This document shows positions 54,151 to 64,000 of a stretch of 64,000 nt of DNA, piece by piece. The stretch is from positions 15,263,691-15,327,690 of the forward strand of contig OZ023185.1 in assembly GCA_963995505.1 (NCBI GenBank). The letters are read 5' to 3'. A program made the position numbers and the translations under genes. Position 1 is the stretch's first letter. Every line of letters starts with the position of its first letter. Under the pieces are notes generated by a model. It made no database searches, had not been told where the DNA came from, and worked only from the letters and a program-made list of their open reading frames with translations. Origin of the DNA: Hypericum androsaemum. Taxonomy: Eukaryota > Streptophyta > Magnoliopsida > Malpighiales > Hypericaceae.

Positions 54151-55885
54151 CCCTCAAACTCACGACAACCATCTCGGGGCGGCGGCTGACCGCGGATCAA
54201 GTCGGCAGGAGTTGGCTGGACGTCTTTATCGTCGGTCTGGGCGGCGGGATCGGTGGCGGTGGCTCGACAAAGGTCTCCTCTATAAACCCTCAGTCGGGTT
54301 TTCTTCAACTTCGAAACGGGGCCGTAAATTTTGGGATCTCCGGATGGATGACGGGGGAAATGGCGGTCGTCAAGAACTCGGGCGGTCGGTCGAGCGGTGG
54401 TTATGTTAGACGCCAGTGGGTCGTAGCGGTGGGGAAGATAACAAACCCTAATATTTCCGAAAGAACCTAAAACTAGTAAAAAGTTCAAATATCCAAACAT
54501 GACAAAATATCAAATAATAAAAGTTCAATTAAATAAATATGATTTTCCGTGCTTATGTCAACATCACAGACCTATGTCTTTTTGCAGCTATTACTTTGGA
54601 GTTAGAGAAGCTAGACCTTCTCATGCATACCGCAAATGTATGTGATATTTAATTGGCCCTGTTAATTAATGGACATATATATTTCTTTTGAAAAGGTAGT
54701 GGACAAGTGGTCATTTACATATATAGTGCACCTGCTTTTTCATATCAAGTCTTTCTGCTCAATTGGGAGAAAAAGGAACATCGCATTATAAAACTCTGGA
54801 TAAAAGAATATACACTTATTTTTGTACAGGCGCAGGCATATATATAGTTGCATTTTAAGGCGTGATATTGTATCAACTTGTTGGTTTTGTCCTGCTCGTT
54901 GATGTTTGGCCTGAAATCGGTGCAGTAGTAGAATGGTTTTTTTTTTAATCCTAATCAAATTCTGTCAAACACTATTTTATAATATGACTCACAATGTATT
55001 TTTTAAATAGAATTGAACTCAACGATCTTTTTAAAATGAATACGGTCCGTACAACTTGGACTAATAGTTTCCACCCAAAAAAAATTTACTAATAGTTGAG
55101 AATAGCATGGGTTTTATCTATGATTCAGCTTGCACTTCCTCGTCTTTTACACGACAGGCAGACAAGAAAATCTGCAATTCCCATGGGTTGCTTCCTCCGA
55201 GTCTGAGGTTTCTTGAGCAACTTTCACTTCTACTCACATGTGTCTATCCCGGAATTTCGCACTAGTAGTTGGCTTTCGTAGCTTCTCGATCGCCAATTGT
55301 TTTCACTCTTCCTTCTCTGTCGACTTCAGTTTAGATTTCGTCTTCCGTTTGAAATTCTCATTTTTTTAGTTGCATTTTATGTTTCTATTTTGTAACTCAT
55401 TCTATTAATATTAGGCTTCGGACCACCCTTCTAAAAAAAATCAAGTACTCTTGAGTTTTAGCTACTGCTGCTACTCTGCTAGTACATGGCATTAGGCGTC
55501 TGTTTGAAAAAAAAAAGATTGTATAACAGATATATAGTGTAGTTTATATAACACGCAAACGATCTAAATGAACTTGAGATGACAGCGAATTTCTCAAATT
55601 AGATCAGGAAAATATGATCATTTTAAAAAAATAGTGAAAATTGATTTTTTAAAAGATATACCATAGAGCTCGCAGAGAGAAAAAAAAAGTCATCTAAAAA
55701 GATCAAAATATATAACAGCCTTTTCCCTTTAGTAGGCTAAACAGCAAGAAAGCCTTCAGTAGACCTGAAGTACTCATCTCACTGTTTTTTTTTTGTATCA
55801 GCCTTCAGGGGTTCATCAAACACACCAAGTTCACTAGGAAATAGTTTGATAGCCAATCTGCTACTTTATTATACTCTCGTAAAAT
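54151..55885. other. Gene-poor region
   Basis: 54170-54420 is GC-rich (GGCGGCGGGATCGGTGGCGG) with only a short frame. The rest is AT-rich with homopolymer runs. No gene, tRNA or structured repeat is recognised. Confidence 0.45.
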
Positions 55886-55889
55886 TTTA

Positions 55890-56090
55890 ATTCGTCCGTG
55901 GAGAGTTATAAGGCTACGGCTATTAGTCACGAGGAGAGAGTTGGTGTTGACGCGCCAACCCCTGGGTAAGAAACTGAGCCGCTATGGTGGAATCCGTTTC
56001 CACTTCGAGCAGGCTAAAACCTCCTTCATGAGCCAGCCGGATGCCTCTACAAAGCCCAGGCACCAATCCCGAGTCCAATACTCACTGTTA
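55890..56090 (-). pseudogene. Short decayed RNase H fragment
   Basis: One minus-strand frame reads CRGIRLAHEGGFSLLEVETD then STIAAQFLTQGLA. This matches the helix and ETDS block (second and third catalytic positions) of plant LINE-type RNase H. Flanking frames are closed. It is a third relic of this kind in the window, on the opposite strand to those at 5.5 and 6.4 kb. Confidence 0.55.
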
Positions 56091-57789
56091 AAGGTGTGGT
56101 CAGTGGGCCTATTTTAGGGCTTGGGCTGATATTTATTTTGCCAAGGTTTGCAGTGGCTTAGGTCGGTTTAAGTTTCCGGATCCGTACCTTCTTTTCTTCT
56201 TCTTCTATTTCTTTTTTCTTTTTTGTGGCCCGTATAGTTACAATAGCAAAGAATCCAGCGAGTTAGGGCATGTTTGGTACAATTGTTATGGGTAATGTTA
56301 GGTTGCCATAACAACAAATTTTACACGATTAGCAACCAACACACCATTGTTTTTTAAAAGTAAAGCATACTATTTTAATATTATGTAGAGAAATTCGAGT
56401 ACAACATAAGTCGAGTTTCAATGGTTGAATATCGAACCAATCCTCGTAAAAAGTACCTAATGATTTTACAAAAGCCAATCTGCAAATGTGGTTATAAATA
56501 TGTGCCCCGCATAAAATAAATTCTCCTAGTATTTATTTTTGGCAGAAATCTGTTCCCCTCATTAGGCAAACAAAATGTACAAAGGTGGTTTGGGTAACAC
56601 TGCAAGGTGGTAAGATGGTAACAGTCCTGCCTCATTTTTCACGGGTGGTGGGTTAATTCCTATTTCTTATAAAAATGGTAAAATTTTGTTTGGATGGGAA
56701 ACGAAACTCAATGCCGTCTAGAACCCCAAGGTTTAGACCAACTCGCCTAAAAAAAAAAGGTTTGTGCAGAAATAAATTTGCGGAGCTACCAAAAATGTCC
56801 TGCTTTCGAATTGCCGACACAATCAAGGAACGGCACTTGGAATGGATGGTCGAAGCCAATACATTAATAAATTGTACCGTGCCTTTTGTTACATATATAT
56901 TTCAAAATGATTGGTGCCCAATAAATTTTACATTTCACAACCAGACCTGTACTCCTTTGTTTAGACGATCAGCGGTCGAAGCCTATTCTAATTGGCTCAG
57001 ATTTTGGATTCTATTATTTCGCTAATTTGGAAAGGATGATCTTAAGTATAATTTGGGTGCATTACACATAAAATATTAATTCAGGTTGCAGGGGTGATCA
57101 AATTTTGTACCAAATTGTAACATTTTTAATAATTCGAACTTAAAATTTAGTTAAACTAAAACCACAAATTAATCTGCCTATCAATTTTCACATCACATAT
57201 ACTACACCAAAATAACTGGAATTTTCAATATCTTTTTTCCGCTGACACGGACAGTAACCATTTTTATTATCATCATTTTATTACATGAAAATTCATTGTA
57301 CGACCTCTCTCTCTCTCTCTCTCTCACAAGAGGCGTTTCTGCTCCACTTTCTTTCCCAAATAGCTCTCTTGTCTTGTAAGCATTTGAAACTTCAACTCTA
57401 AACTAAAAAGCGCCATCTCTCTCTCTCTCTCTCTCCCCCAATGATGATGGGATCTCGTGGGTGGCCGGAATAAATAAGAGCTAAATCTACGATTTGCTGT
57501 TCAAGTCCCTTCCTTTCCCTTTTACTTTCTCCTCTTTAAATACTCTGACCTCTGTTTCCTTTCATTGATTGGCTAGGCTATTATTATGAAGTTGTAGTCC
57601 TTTTTTGCAAGGAACATACTTTTGGGTTCCTCCTCCCCTTTAAGCAATTTCCAACTCCTCAATAGCTTTGGATATTTGATTCTGTCTTGGTCAAAGTTTT
57701 AGTCTTTGCATTTCAAAGATTGCAACTTTTTTGGTGGGTTCTTTTGGGTTTTCTTTTGTTAATTTGAAGTTCTGTTTTTTTTTGGGTCA
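56091..57789. promoter_or_regulatory. Gene-poor DNA running into the GlcAT14 promoter and leader
   Basis: No gene is recognised at 56091-57250; the 116-codon forward frame at 56675 has no family match. 57300-57440 holds two CT-repeat tracts (57304-57326 and 57414-57436), typical of plant 5' UTRs. The stretch to the ATG at 57790 is T-rich and is a likely leader of GlcAT14. Confidence 0.5.
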
Positions 57790-60761
57790 ATGAAAAATCA
57801 ATTTATGAGGAAGAATGGGGGCTCTCACCACCACCACCACCACCACCACCATGGAGGAAGGGTGTTCAGTGATAGGAAATGGCTTATTCCATTCTTTGCC
57901 AGTTTGCTTGTGTCTTTGACTCTGTTGCTTTCAGCTGTTTTTGGGCTGTTCACCTCGTCTAATAGTATAGATGAACCCGTGTCTGGTGCTATTTCTCATC
58001 CTGAGCCGGAGAATCTTAGTGGGTACTTCATAGAATCAGATTTGAAGAAGTGGTTTAATAGAACCCGGGATTCCAAGTCCGAACCACCTAGATTGGCTTA
58101 TCTCATTTCGGGTACTAAAGGCGATAGCCGTAGGATGTTGAGGACCTTGCAAGCAGTGTACCACCCCAGGAATCAGTACATATTGCATTTGGATCTCGAG
58201 GCACCCCCTCGCGAGAGAGTGGAGTTGGGAGTCATGGTAAAGAGTGATCCCACTTTTGTTCAGGTTGGTAATGTGCGTGTCATGACACAATCCAACTTGG
58301 TAACTTATAAGGGACCTACCATGATTGCTTGCACGCTTCAAGCTATCGCGATTATGCTGAGGGAGAGCTTGGAATGGGACTGGTTCATCAACCTCAGTGC
58401 TTCTGATTATCCTCTTGTGACACCAGATGGTTAGTAAGTTAAGCTGGTTTATTTAGTTTCTCTTTGCTAGCTCGACTTTCTTCATTTTTTTGCATTTTAG
58501 TCTTTACTGATGAAAAAGGGTATGTAGGATTGACATATTCTATGAAATATACAGAAAAAAGGAGTTCCGAATTCTTAGCTCAACTGGTTTAGCAATTCCA
58601 ATGTTTATAGTGCAGGAATAGAAAATCAGTGCTTGATTTTACCTTTATCTTTCTTATATATGGAAGTTGCAAGTGTAAGAGAGTTTATGCCGTTACCAAG
58701 TTTTTGTTTAAGCTTCTTTAATGTAAGTATACAACTTCAACAATGGTTTGTACTTTCTAATTTCTATAGACCTGGTCTGACCATATTGTTACTAGATAGA
58801 TTGACAATTACCATTGTTACTGACTGAGGAGCATGGTTTGTACTATTTCATGCTTCTGCAAAAGAAGCAGAGTGGTCTCGTCTCATGTAACAATGAATTC
58901 GTCACTAGCTTCACAGGTGTATTAAGTTCTTTTTGGACATAGTGTTTCAGAAATGAGTTTCCTCGAATGAATTGCTTTGGATCTGCAAGAGTTTCTTTGT
59001 CTCCGATGCTGCCCTTGTTTGTTGCTGTTTAGATGTTTCACTTGAGTTTGAACAAATGATACTGAGTTCTGATTTACTTTTCTCTTTCCAAGCTGTTATG
59101 CTAATTTGCAGTTCTAAATTCGTTCGAGTTGGAAAAGTTGGCAGCTTGTTAGCTACAAAGCATTTAGCTTTGTGACATGCTGTATTAAAAGTTTACTGAT
59201 TTACCATCAATTTTCCATCTGTGGGGAGCCTGAGCCTATAACATTCTTCTACTCAATTGACTGCAAATAAGTTTCCGATAACAGGACTTCTTGTGCAGAT
59301 ATGCTCCATGCATTCTCAAACTTGTCTAGGAACCTTAATTTTATTGAGCACATGCGGCTCACCGGTTGGAAACTGTAAGTGCTAAAAGCAATATGACAGT
59401 TATATAATTCTGTTTTTTTCTTTTCCAATTTCAGCACATGTTAACCAACATTTTGCAGGAACCAAAGAGCAAAACCAATCATCATAGACCCTGGCCTTTA
59501 CTTATCAAAGAAATCGGACCTTGCTTTGACTACTCAGCGTCGATCACTTCCTTCTTCTTTCAAGTTATATACAGGTAACTTATGTTCTCCTTGAATTGCT
59601 TGTATGATATGCTAGAAATTGTGTGAATGTTTGTTCCATTTTTTTTATGTTTTGCTTTTTGATTGGAGCAGATGTGCAGATAATTTATGTTCCCATGCAA
59701 TTGCTCATAACATTTGCTAGAAATTGTGTTAAGTGTCTACTCTAGGGCAGAAGTGTGCTGTTTCTGATGCATTTGAACCATATATCCACAAATTTATATT
59801 TCAGTATTTAAACCACAATGAATAATCGTCTGAAGGAGCTGCCATGTCTAAGTTTAAAGAGCACTATCAGAAGCTTTCTACGACATGAAGTGTGTTAAAG
59901 AGTGGCTAAAACCTAGTGTGCTACCCTTTTGGTGTTTGTTTTGCTTCTACATCGTGTTACCGTGAATATTTTGACAGTAATAGCGGTAGTTGTAATGTTT
60001 ATTTTCAGCTAATCTGTTGTTTATGATGATAATAATGTGCACCTATTTCTCCTTTTCAGAAAATAATGTCACACCTATTTTTGATTCGTCACAGCAAGAA
60101 AATGGGTTTGATATAGTAGTTGTTATGGAAAGAATCCTTTGTGATAATATTTCTGTTCATCTCATAGTGTCACTGATTTTGACCCGGAAACCGTCCTTTA
60201 CCTTTTCCTAAGTACTACAGATTCTAAAATTCCACTCACTTCTGTTGTGCAGGTTCAGCTTGGTTTATGCTTGCTCGATCTTTTCTCGAATATTGCATAA
60301 TGGGATGGAGCAACTTTCCCCGAACAGTCTTGATGTACTATACAAATTTCATATCCTCTCCAGAAGGGTACTTCCATACAGTTATTTGCAAGACCGACGA
60401 GTTTCGGACCACAGCAATTGGCCATGACCTTCACTACATTGCTTGGGACACCCCACCGAAGCAGCACCCTATCTCCTTGACGACGAAGGACTTCGACAAA
60501 ATGGTTGGCAGCAATGCATCATTTGCTCGAAAGTTTGCAAAAGACGACCCGGTTTTAGACAAGATTGACAGAGAGCTTCTAGGCCGGACTCACCGGTTTC
60601 CTCCTGGGGCATGGTGTGCCGGCAGTCCTGGAAATGGGGCTGATCAATGTTCTGTGGTTGGCAACTATTCAGTTTTTAGACCAGGTCCCGGTGCTGTGAG
60701 ATTGCAACAGCTGCTTAAAACGTTGTTATCGGAGGATTTTCGAAAAATGCAGTGTTCATGA
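57790..60761 (+). CDS. GLCAT14A: Beta-glucuronosyltransferase GlcAT14 (GT14 family), 4 exons
   Basis: Exons: 57790-58429, 59299-59374, 59459-59574, 60253-60761; total 1341 nt, 446 aa, very near the 447 aa recalled for Arabidopsis GlcAT14A. It is a type II Golgi membrane protein: a short cytosolic tail with nine His in a row (residues 13-21), a membrane anchor at about 31-53 (WLIPFFASLLVSLTLLLSAV), then the GT14 catalytic domain. Conserved blocks: PPRLAYLISGTKGD, YILHLDLEAP, WDWFINLSASDYPLVTPDG (the DXD-like region), IIIDPGLYLSKKSD, FMLARSFLEYCIMGWSN and FRPGPGAVRLQQLL. The family adds glucuronic acid to beta-galactans of arabinogalactan proteins, which bind cell-wall calcium. All introns are GT-AG. 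Confidence 0.95.
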
Positions 60762-61009
60762 TAAATGTGAATCTTGAACAATTTTGGAGAATGTACATTG
60801 TCTTGTTCATAGATATACAATCAATGTAGGATATCTGTGCGGAATAGAAGAAGAGAGAAATAGAGGACGGAGAAGAGTATGGATTGAGATACAATGAAGA
60901 AAAATTAGGCTACGATTAACTTAGGTTGGTTAATCCGATCAGTTCATGCACGTATTTCAGGTCTATCTCACCGGATAGGATGACTCCATAAACATGACAT
61001 TTTGTCAGT
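60762..61009. other. Tail-to-tail spacer of GlcAT14 and the formiminotransferase-like gene
   Basis: 248 bp must hold the 3' UTRs of both converging genes. No other feature is seen. Confidence 0.5.
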
Positions 61010-62037
61010 TTAATGTAAAGTATCATTCAAGTAGCTTTCCACTAACTTGTCCTGTGAGAAATCGGTGAAGTATCCTTTACCAGCAGTCATACCCTCATCA
61101 GCTGCGATCCTCTCGACTTCTTCCTGAACTCTGTGCCCTCCGACGTTGCTTGGATCCAACAAGTTACAAGCGACTTCGATGACCCCATCTCCATGTGTCA
61201 ATGCCATGGCTTGTACCGAAGGTAGTCCGCCTCCCCTTCCACTCACACGTTTTGCGATCCGACGAACTGCAGCGACATCGTTAGAGAACACTGGAACGTT
61301 ATAGTTGTCCACCCACGGGGTTGCTCCGATGACAAGAACGCCTTTATCGGGAACTAGTACTGCTGGACCTTGGTCCGGCGTCAGCGGCAAGGATTCCGAT
61401 ACTGGGGCTCCTACCCACTGGTCTCCGGAATTAGGCTTGAAGTATCCCATCTCTCTTCTAATCGAATCCAGGGTTCTCCCTTCTTCGTGTGCAGCACCAT
61501 ACAGAAAGGTTGGTACTGCAAGCTATTATACTTGAGACCAACAACGAGAAAGAGCTACCGAAATGTCCGAATGAAACACAATTGATCTCAATCATGAATC
61601 ATCTCATCCTTTATATAAAATGAGAAATGTACCAAAGAACACAAACCTTGAAGACTAGGGCCAACATCAGCAGCCAAAGACTTGGCAGTTGCAGCCACCT
61701 GGTTCAAAGACGTGCCAGCCAGCGGGTGGAAGCATATATGATCGACAACACCAAGTCGGGGATGACTCCCACCGTGCGACTTGAAATCAATTGCTTCGAA
61801 TGCAGCTTGAACCATGGCAAGGACAGCACCCCGGAGAGGAGAAGACTTTAGGCTTGGGTTGGAAACCAAGCTGGACACCAGAGTATACCCGACCCTGTTA
61901 TAAGTTGCATCTTCAAACTTGTTCACGATACGAGCTTCGGGAAAAGCCTTTGCAGCTCTTTCGATGCAATCCAAGGCGACCTTGTTACGGGTTTCGGATA
62001 TGTACACCTTGCAACATGCAAGCATCAACTTCAACAT
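61010..62037 (-). CDS. Formiminotransferase-domain protein (At2g20830-like), 2 coding exons
   Basis: Coding exons on the minus strand: 62037-61647 and 61515-61010; total 897 nt, 298 aa. The start MLKLMLACCKVYISETRNK matches plant relatives. A splice-acceptor-like TTGTGCAG lies about 25 bp upstream, so a non-coding 5' exon is likely. Conserved parts: FEDATYNRVGYTLVS, GGSHPRLGVVDHICFHPLAG (folate/active-site region of the domain), FLYGAAHEEGRTLDSIRREMGYF, NYNVPVFSNDVAAVRRIAKR and VEVACNLLDP-like IEVACNLLDPSNVGGHRVQ. It equals the transferase half of animal FTCD; no cyclodeaminase domain follows. A folate-linked formimino or formyl transfer is expected from the family, but the plant substrate is not settled. 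Confidence 0.9.
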
Positions 62038-62740
62038 ACTTCTCCTTTCCCTTTCCCACACGCTGCACAAGTGGACCAAATTGAGGCAACAATATACGAA
62101 CACCACCAAGAGAACTCCTGCAGTTACATAATACACGGTCCCCCGATACACCAATCAGCTAAACACACAAACATACCGACACTAAAGTATATAACAAGCA
62201 CTTCACCAGCAATCCCACGCAACGAGGCCGAATCCTAATCAGCACTCCAGGCCTATTGGACACACTGCAAATTCACGACCAGGATCGAATCTGGATGAAT
62301 GATTCCGGTGGGTGTCCGGATAGCAGAAGAAAAAAGAAACCCATAAAGGGGATAACTGGAATTCAAAATAGCCAAAGGCACTTAGCTTAATAGTACAAGG
62401 CATTTTCAAATTCAAGTAAAGTTCATGGTTCAAACGTGTTATGGTGTAAAATATCTATCTTTTAAAAAAACTGGCATTCAAATAAAACAAGGTGATACAC
62501 AAAATCCTAAACCCAATTTCTTTTTGAAATAGAGGAGTAAACCTGATATATAAATACGAAATAAAAAATAATTACATCATAAATAATCATATTTTCCGCA
62601 ACCAAATTATTGTGATGACTACTACTACTCATATATGACACAAAATTTCCTATTTCCAAGTTGCGACCTCTCTAACACAACTTTAACGAAAGCTTCTCGT
62701 CTCTAAACAGCTAATTAAGATCGGAACCCGCGAGACCCCC
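62038..62740 (-). other. Spacer between the formiminotransferase-like gene and the LTO1-like gene
   Basis: It contains the probable leader and intron of the formiminotransferase-like gene (62038 to about 62250), then AT-rich DNA, then the 3' UTR of the LTO1-like gene near 62640-62740. No further gene is seen. Confidence 0.45.
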
Positions 62741-63145
62741 TCAAAACTCCATATCCTTGGGCTTGGGGTACCCATCGTAGTCCAGCTTCACGCCCAGACC
62801 CGCCCGGACGATCCGGAACCGGAGCCGGAGCTCGTCCATGATCTCCTGAACCCGCGCGTCCTCCGGATCGAGGAGCGGGTACTCCTCCACCAGCTCCCGC
62901 ACCCGCCCGATGGCCTTCCGGACCCGGGCGGAGAACCAGGCCGGGTCGATCGAGTCCCAGACGTCGACGCAACCCCGGTAGAACCCGAGCTCCTCGCCGG
63001 TCTCGAACCCGGCCCGGAGGCCCACCTCCCGGGCCTCCTCCTTACCGGTCACCAGCCCGTGGGCGTACCCTTCATCGTAGCCCTTCTTCAGATGGGCCTC
63101 CTCCAGGTTCAGGGCGGACTCGAATATGTCCGCCTCCAGGTCCAT
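62741..63145 (-). CDS. LTO1: Yae1/LTO1-like protein with deca-GX3 repeat, 134 aa, single exon
   Basis: The protein starts MDLEADIFESALNLEEAHLK. Residues about 22-58 hold ten four-residue GX3 units (GYDEGYAHGLVTGKEE, then AREV, then GLRAGFETGEELGFYRG); nine start with Gly and the fifth with Ala. This is the deca-GX3 motif of Yae1/Lto1 proteins. In yeast and humans the Lto1-Yae1 pair delivers the ribosome-recycling ABC protein Rli1/ABCE1 to the cytosolic Fe-S targeting machinery. The C-terminus (YDGYPKPKDMEF) lacks the terminal Trp that some Lto1 proteins use to bind that machinery, so the partner assignment is less sure. The coding region is much richer in GC than its surroundings, with no intron. 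Confidence 0.88.
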   Translation of the reverse strand: MDLEADIFESALNLEEAHLKKGYDEGYAHGLVTGKEEAREVGLRAGFETGEELGFYRGCVDVWDSIDPAWFSARVRKAIGRVRELVEEYPLLDPEDARVQEIMDELRLRFRIVRAGLGVKLDYDGYPKPKDMEF

Positions 63146-64000
63146 GTGATTATCTATTTATTTATTATTTGTGAATTAAAAAGGAGATTAGGGCATTATT
63201 TATTTACTGACCTGATAAAGTGTACGAGTGGCTGGCTGAGCTCTCCACGGTTGGTTGGTTGGCGGGTGCTTTTGCGTGTCTTTGAGATTTTTAATATTTC
63301 TTTTTGGGAAAATTACTCGAAAAATTTTAAAGGCTTGATATAATATATCGGGAGATACTATTTCTTTTGTTAGTCTTCAAAATCACCTTCATTCACTTAA
63401 AAATTTCAAATCGGCCTAAAGCATACTAAAAACTGGACATTTTAATACATCATATCAAAATTTATAGACTTCAATTTATTTTTATTTTTTTGAAGTAGAA
63501 GGAGGTGGCAGTTTTTCGAGCCCATTCTTCTTGGTCAAGCCCAATGTGTCTAGCTAGGCCCATGGATCCTAATGACGCTCTTCCTTTCCGTTGTTTGTTT
63601 TTATCTTCTTGCCTAGGCCCATTTTCTTTGGTCAAATAAAATCCTTGGTGTTTTTGGAGATAAATATGTTCTTTGGTCAAGACATGGTAATTAACTACAA
63701 AAGCCAGCAGCCCAATAACAGACGCTTATGGTCCACTAAGCATCTCAGGTTTAATGTTCAATCATCCATTACAAGAATAACTCACAAGCTAGTCCGGCAG
63801 AGATATCTGCAAAAAGCCTGAAGACATACGATGCCCGCCCAGCACATTATTAGGAGAAATGATGAGAGAAGAACTTGAAACTCAGTGCGCTGCTTCTACC
63901 GCTCCCTGCCCATAGACAGCTTAAAAGTCAAAAACAACATTCGAATATTACAATGTCATCGAAATAAGGCTACACAATCACATTGAGAAACACAGGCCAT
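63146..64000. other. Right-end intergenic region
   Basis: It includes the promoter and leader of the LTO1-like gene (63146 to about 63300). The rest is AT-rich DNA. Short frames at 63471-63821 have no recognised family. No repeat ends were found. Confidence 0.45.

Noticed and set aside
54147..54500. 117-codon minus-strand ORF in a GC-rich patch
   Set aside because: No recognised motif; the frame probably stays open because of local GC content.
56675..57025. 116-codon plus-strand ORF upstream of GlcAT14
   Set aside because: No recognised family, no gene signals and AT-rich surroundings; it may be a decayed repeat.
62715..62972. Gly/Arg/Pro-rich frame antiparallel in phase to the LTO1-like gene
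   Set aside because: It is an alternative frame of the GC-rich LTO1-like coding region, which itself has the deca-GX3 signature.

Overview
The window is nuclear DNA of a flowering plant, most likely a eudicot. The evidence is intron-containing genes with AT-rich introns, clear matches to plant-only families (STRUBBELIG-receptor kinase, ULTRAPETALA, GlcAT14, PPR), and about 28 kb of Ty1/copia retrotransposons. I see no CRISPR array, bacterial operon, tRNA or rRNA gene. All splice sites were read by eye; for most genes the summed exon length is a multiple of three.

Layout. 1-5284: a minus-strand copia element cut by the left edge of the window. 5470-6960: two decayed RNase H fragments. 7987-12339: an SRF-type LRR receptor pseudokinase (+). 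14279-17967: a SCAMP (+). 18443-20284: a PPR protein shorter than its relatives (+). 21205-28953: a complete copia element with TSD GTTGA (-). 29227-29433: a tiny Cys-rich gene (+). 30208-30539: a MULE-like MITE. 31464-39940: a complete copia element with TSD GTCTT and an unusual 2.1-kb leader holding an extra ORF (-). 41052-41529: a hAT-like MITE. 41720-43030: a broken NAF1 copy (+). 43399-46363: ULTRAPETALA (-). 47218-53580: a copia element with TSD CATAA and a foreign insert in one LTR (-). 53586-57789: gene-poor DNA with repeat remnants. 57790-60761: GlcAT14 (+). 61010-62037: a formiminotransferase-domain protein (-). 62741-63145: a Yae1/LTO1-like protein (-).

The host genes are unrelated housekeeping, developmental and cell-wall functions (receptor signalling, secretory traffic, organelle RNA, floral meristem control, arabinogalactan glucuronidation, folate chemistry, Fe-S protein assembly). 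They form no shared pathway, and the order looks like an ordinary plant gene neighbourhood inflated by retrotransposons.

No retroelement is intact. Elements 1 and 3 keep long reading frames but have altered RT active sites. Elements 2 and 4 keep the active site but carry frameshifts and stops, and their 5' LTRs have lost the TATA box. The points most worth a second look are the extra leader ORF in the 31-40 kb element, the 655-bp foreign insert in the LTR at 47.5-48.1 kb, the non-standard primer-site region of three elements, three GC-AG introns in the SRF gene, the collapsed NAF1 gene, and two MITEs with clear target-site duplications.
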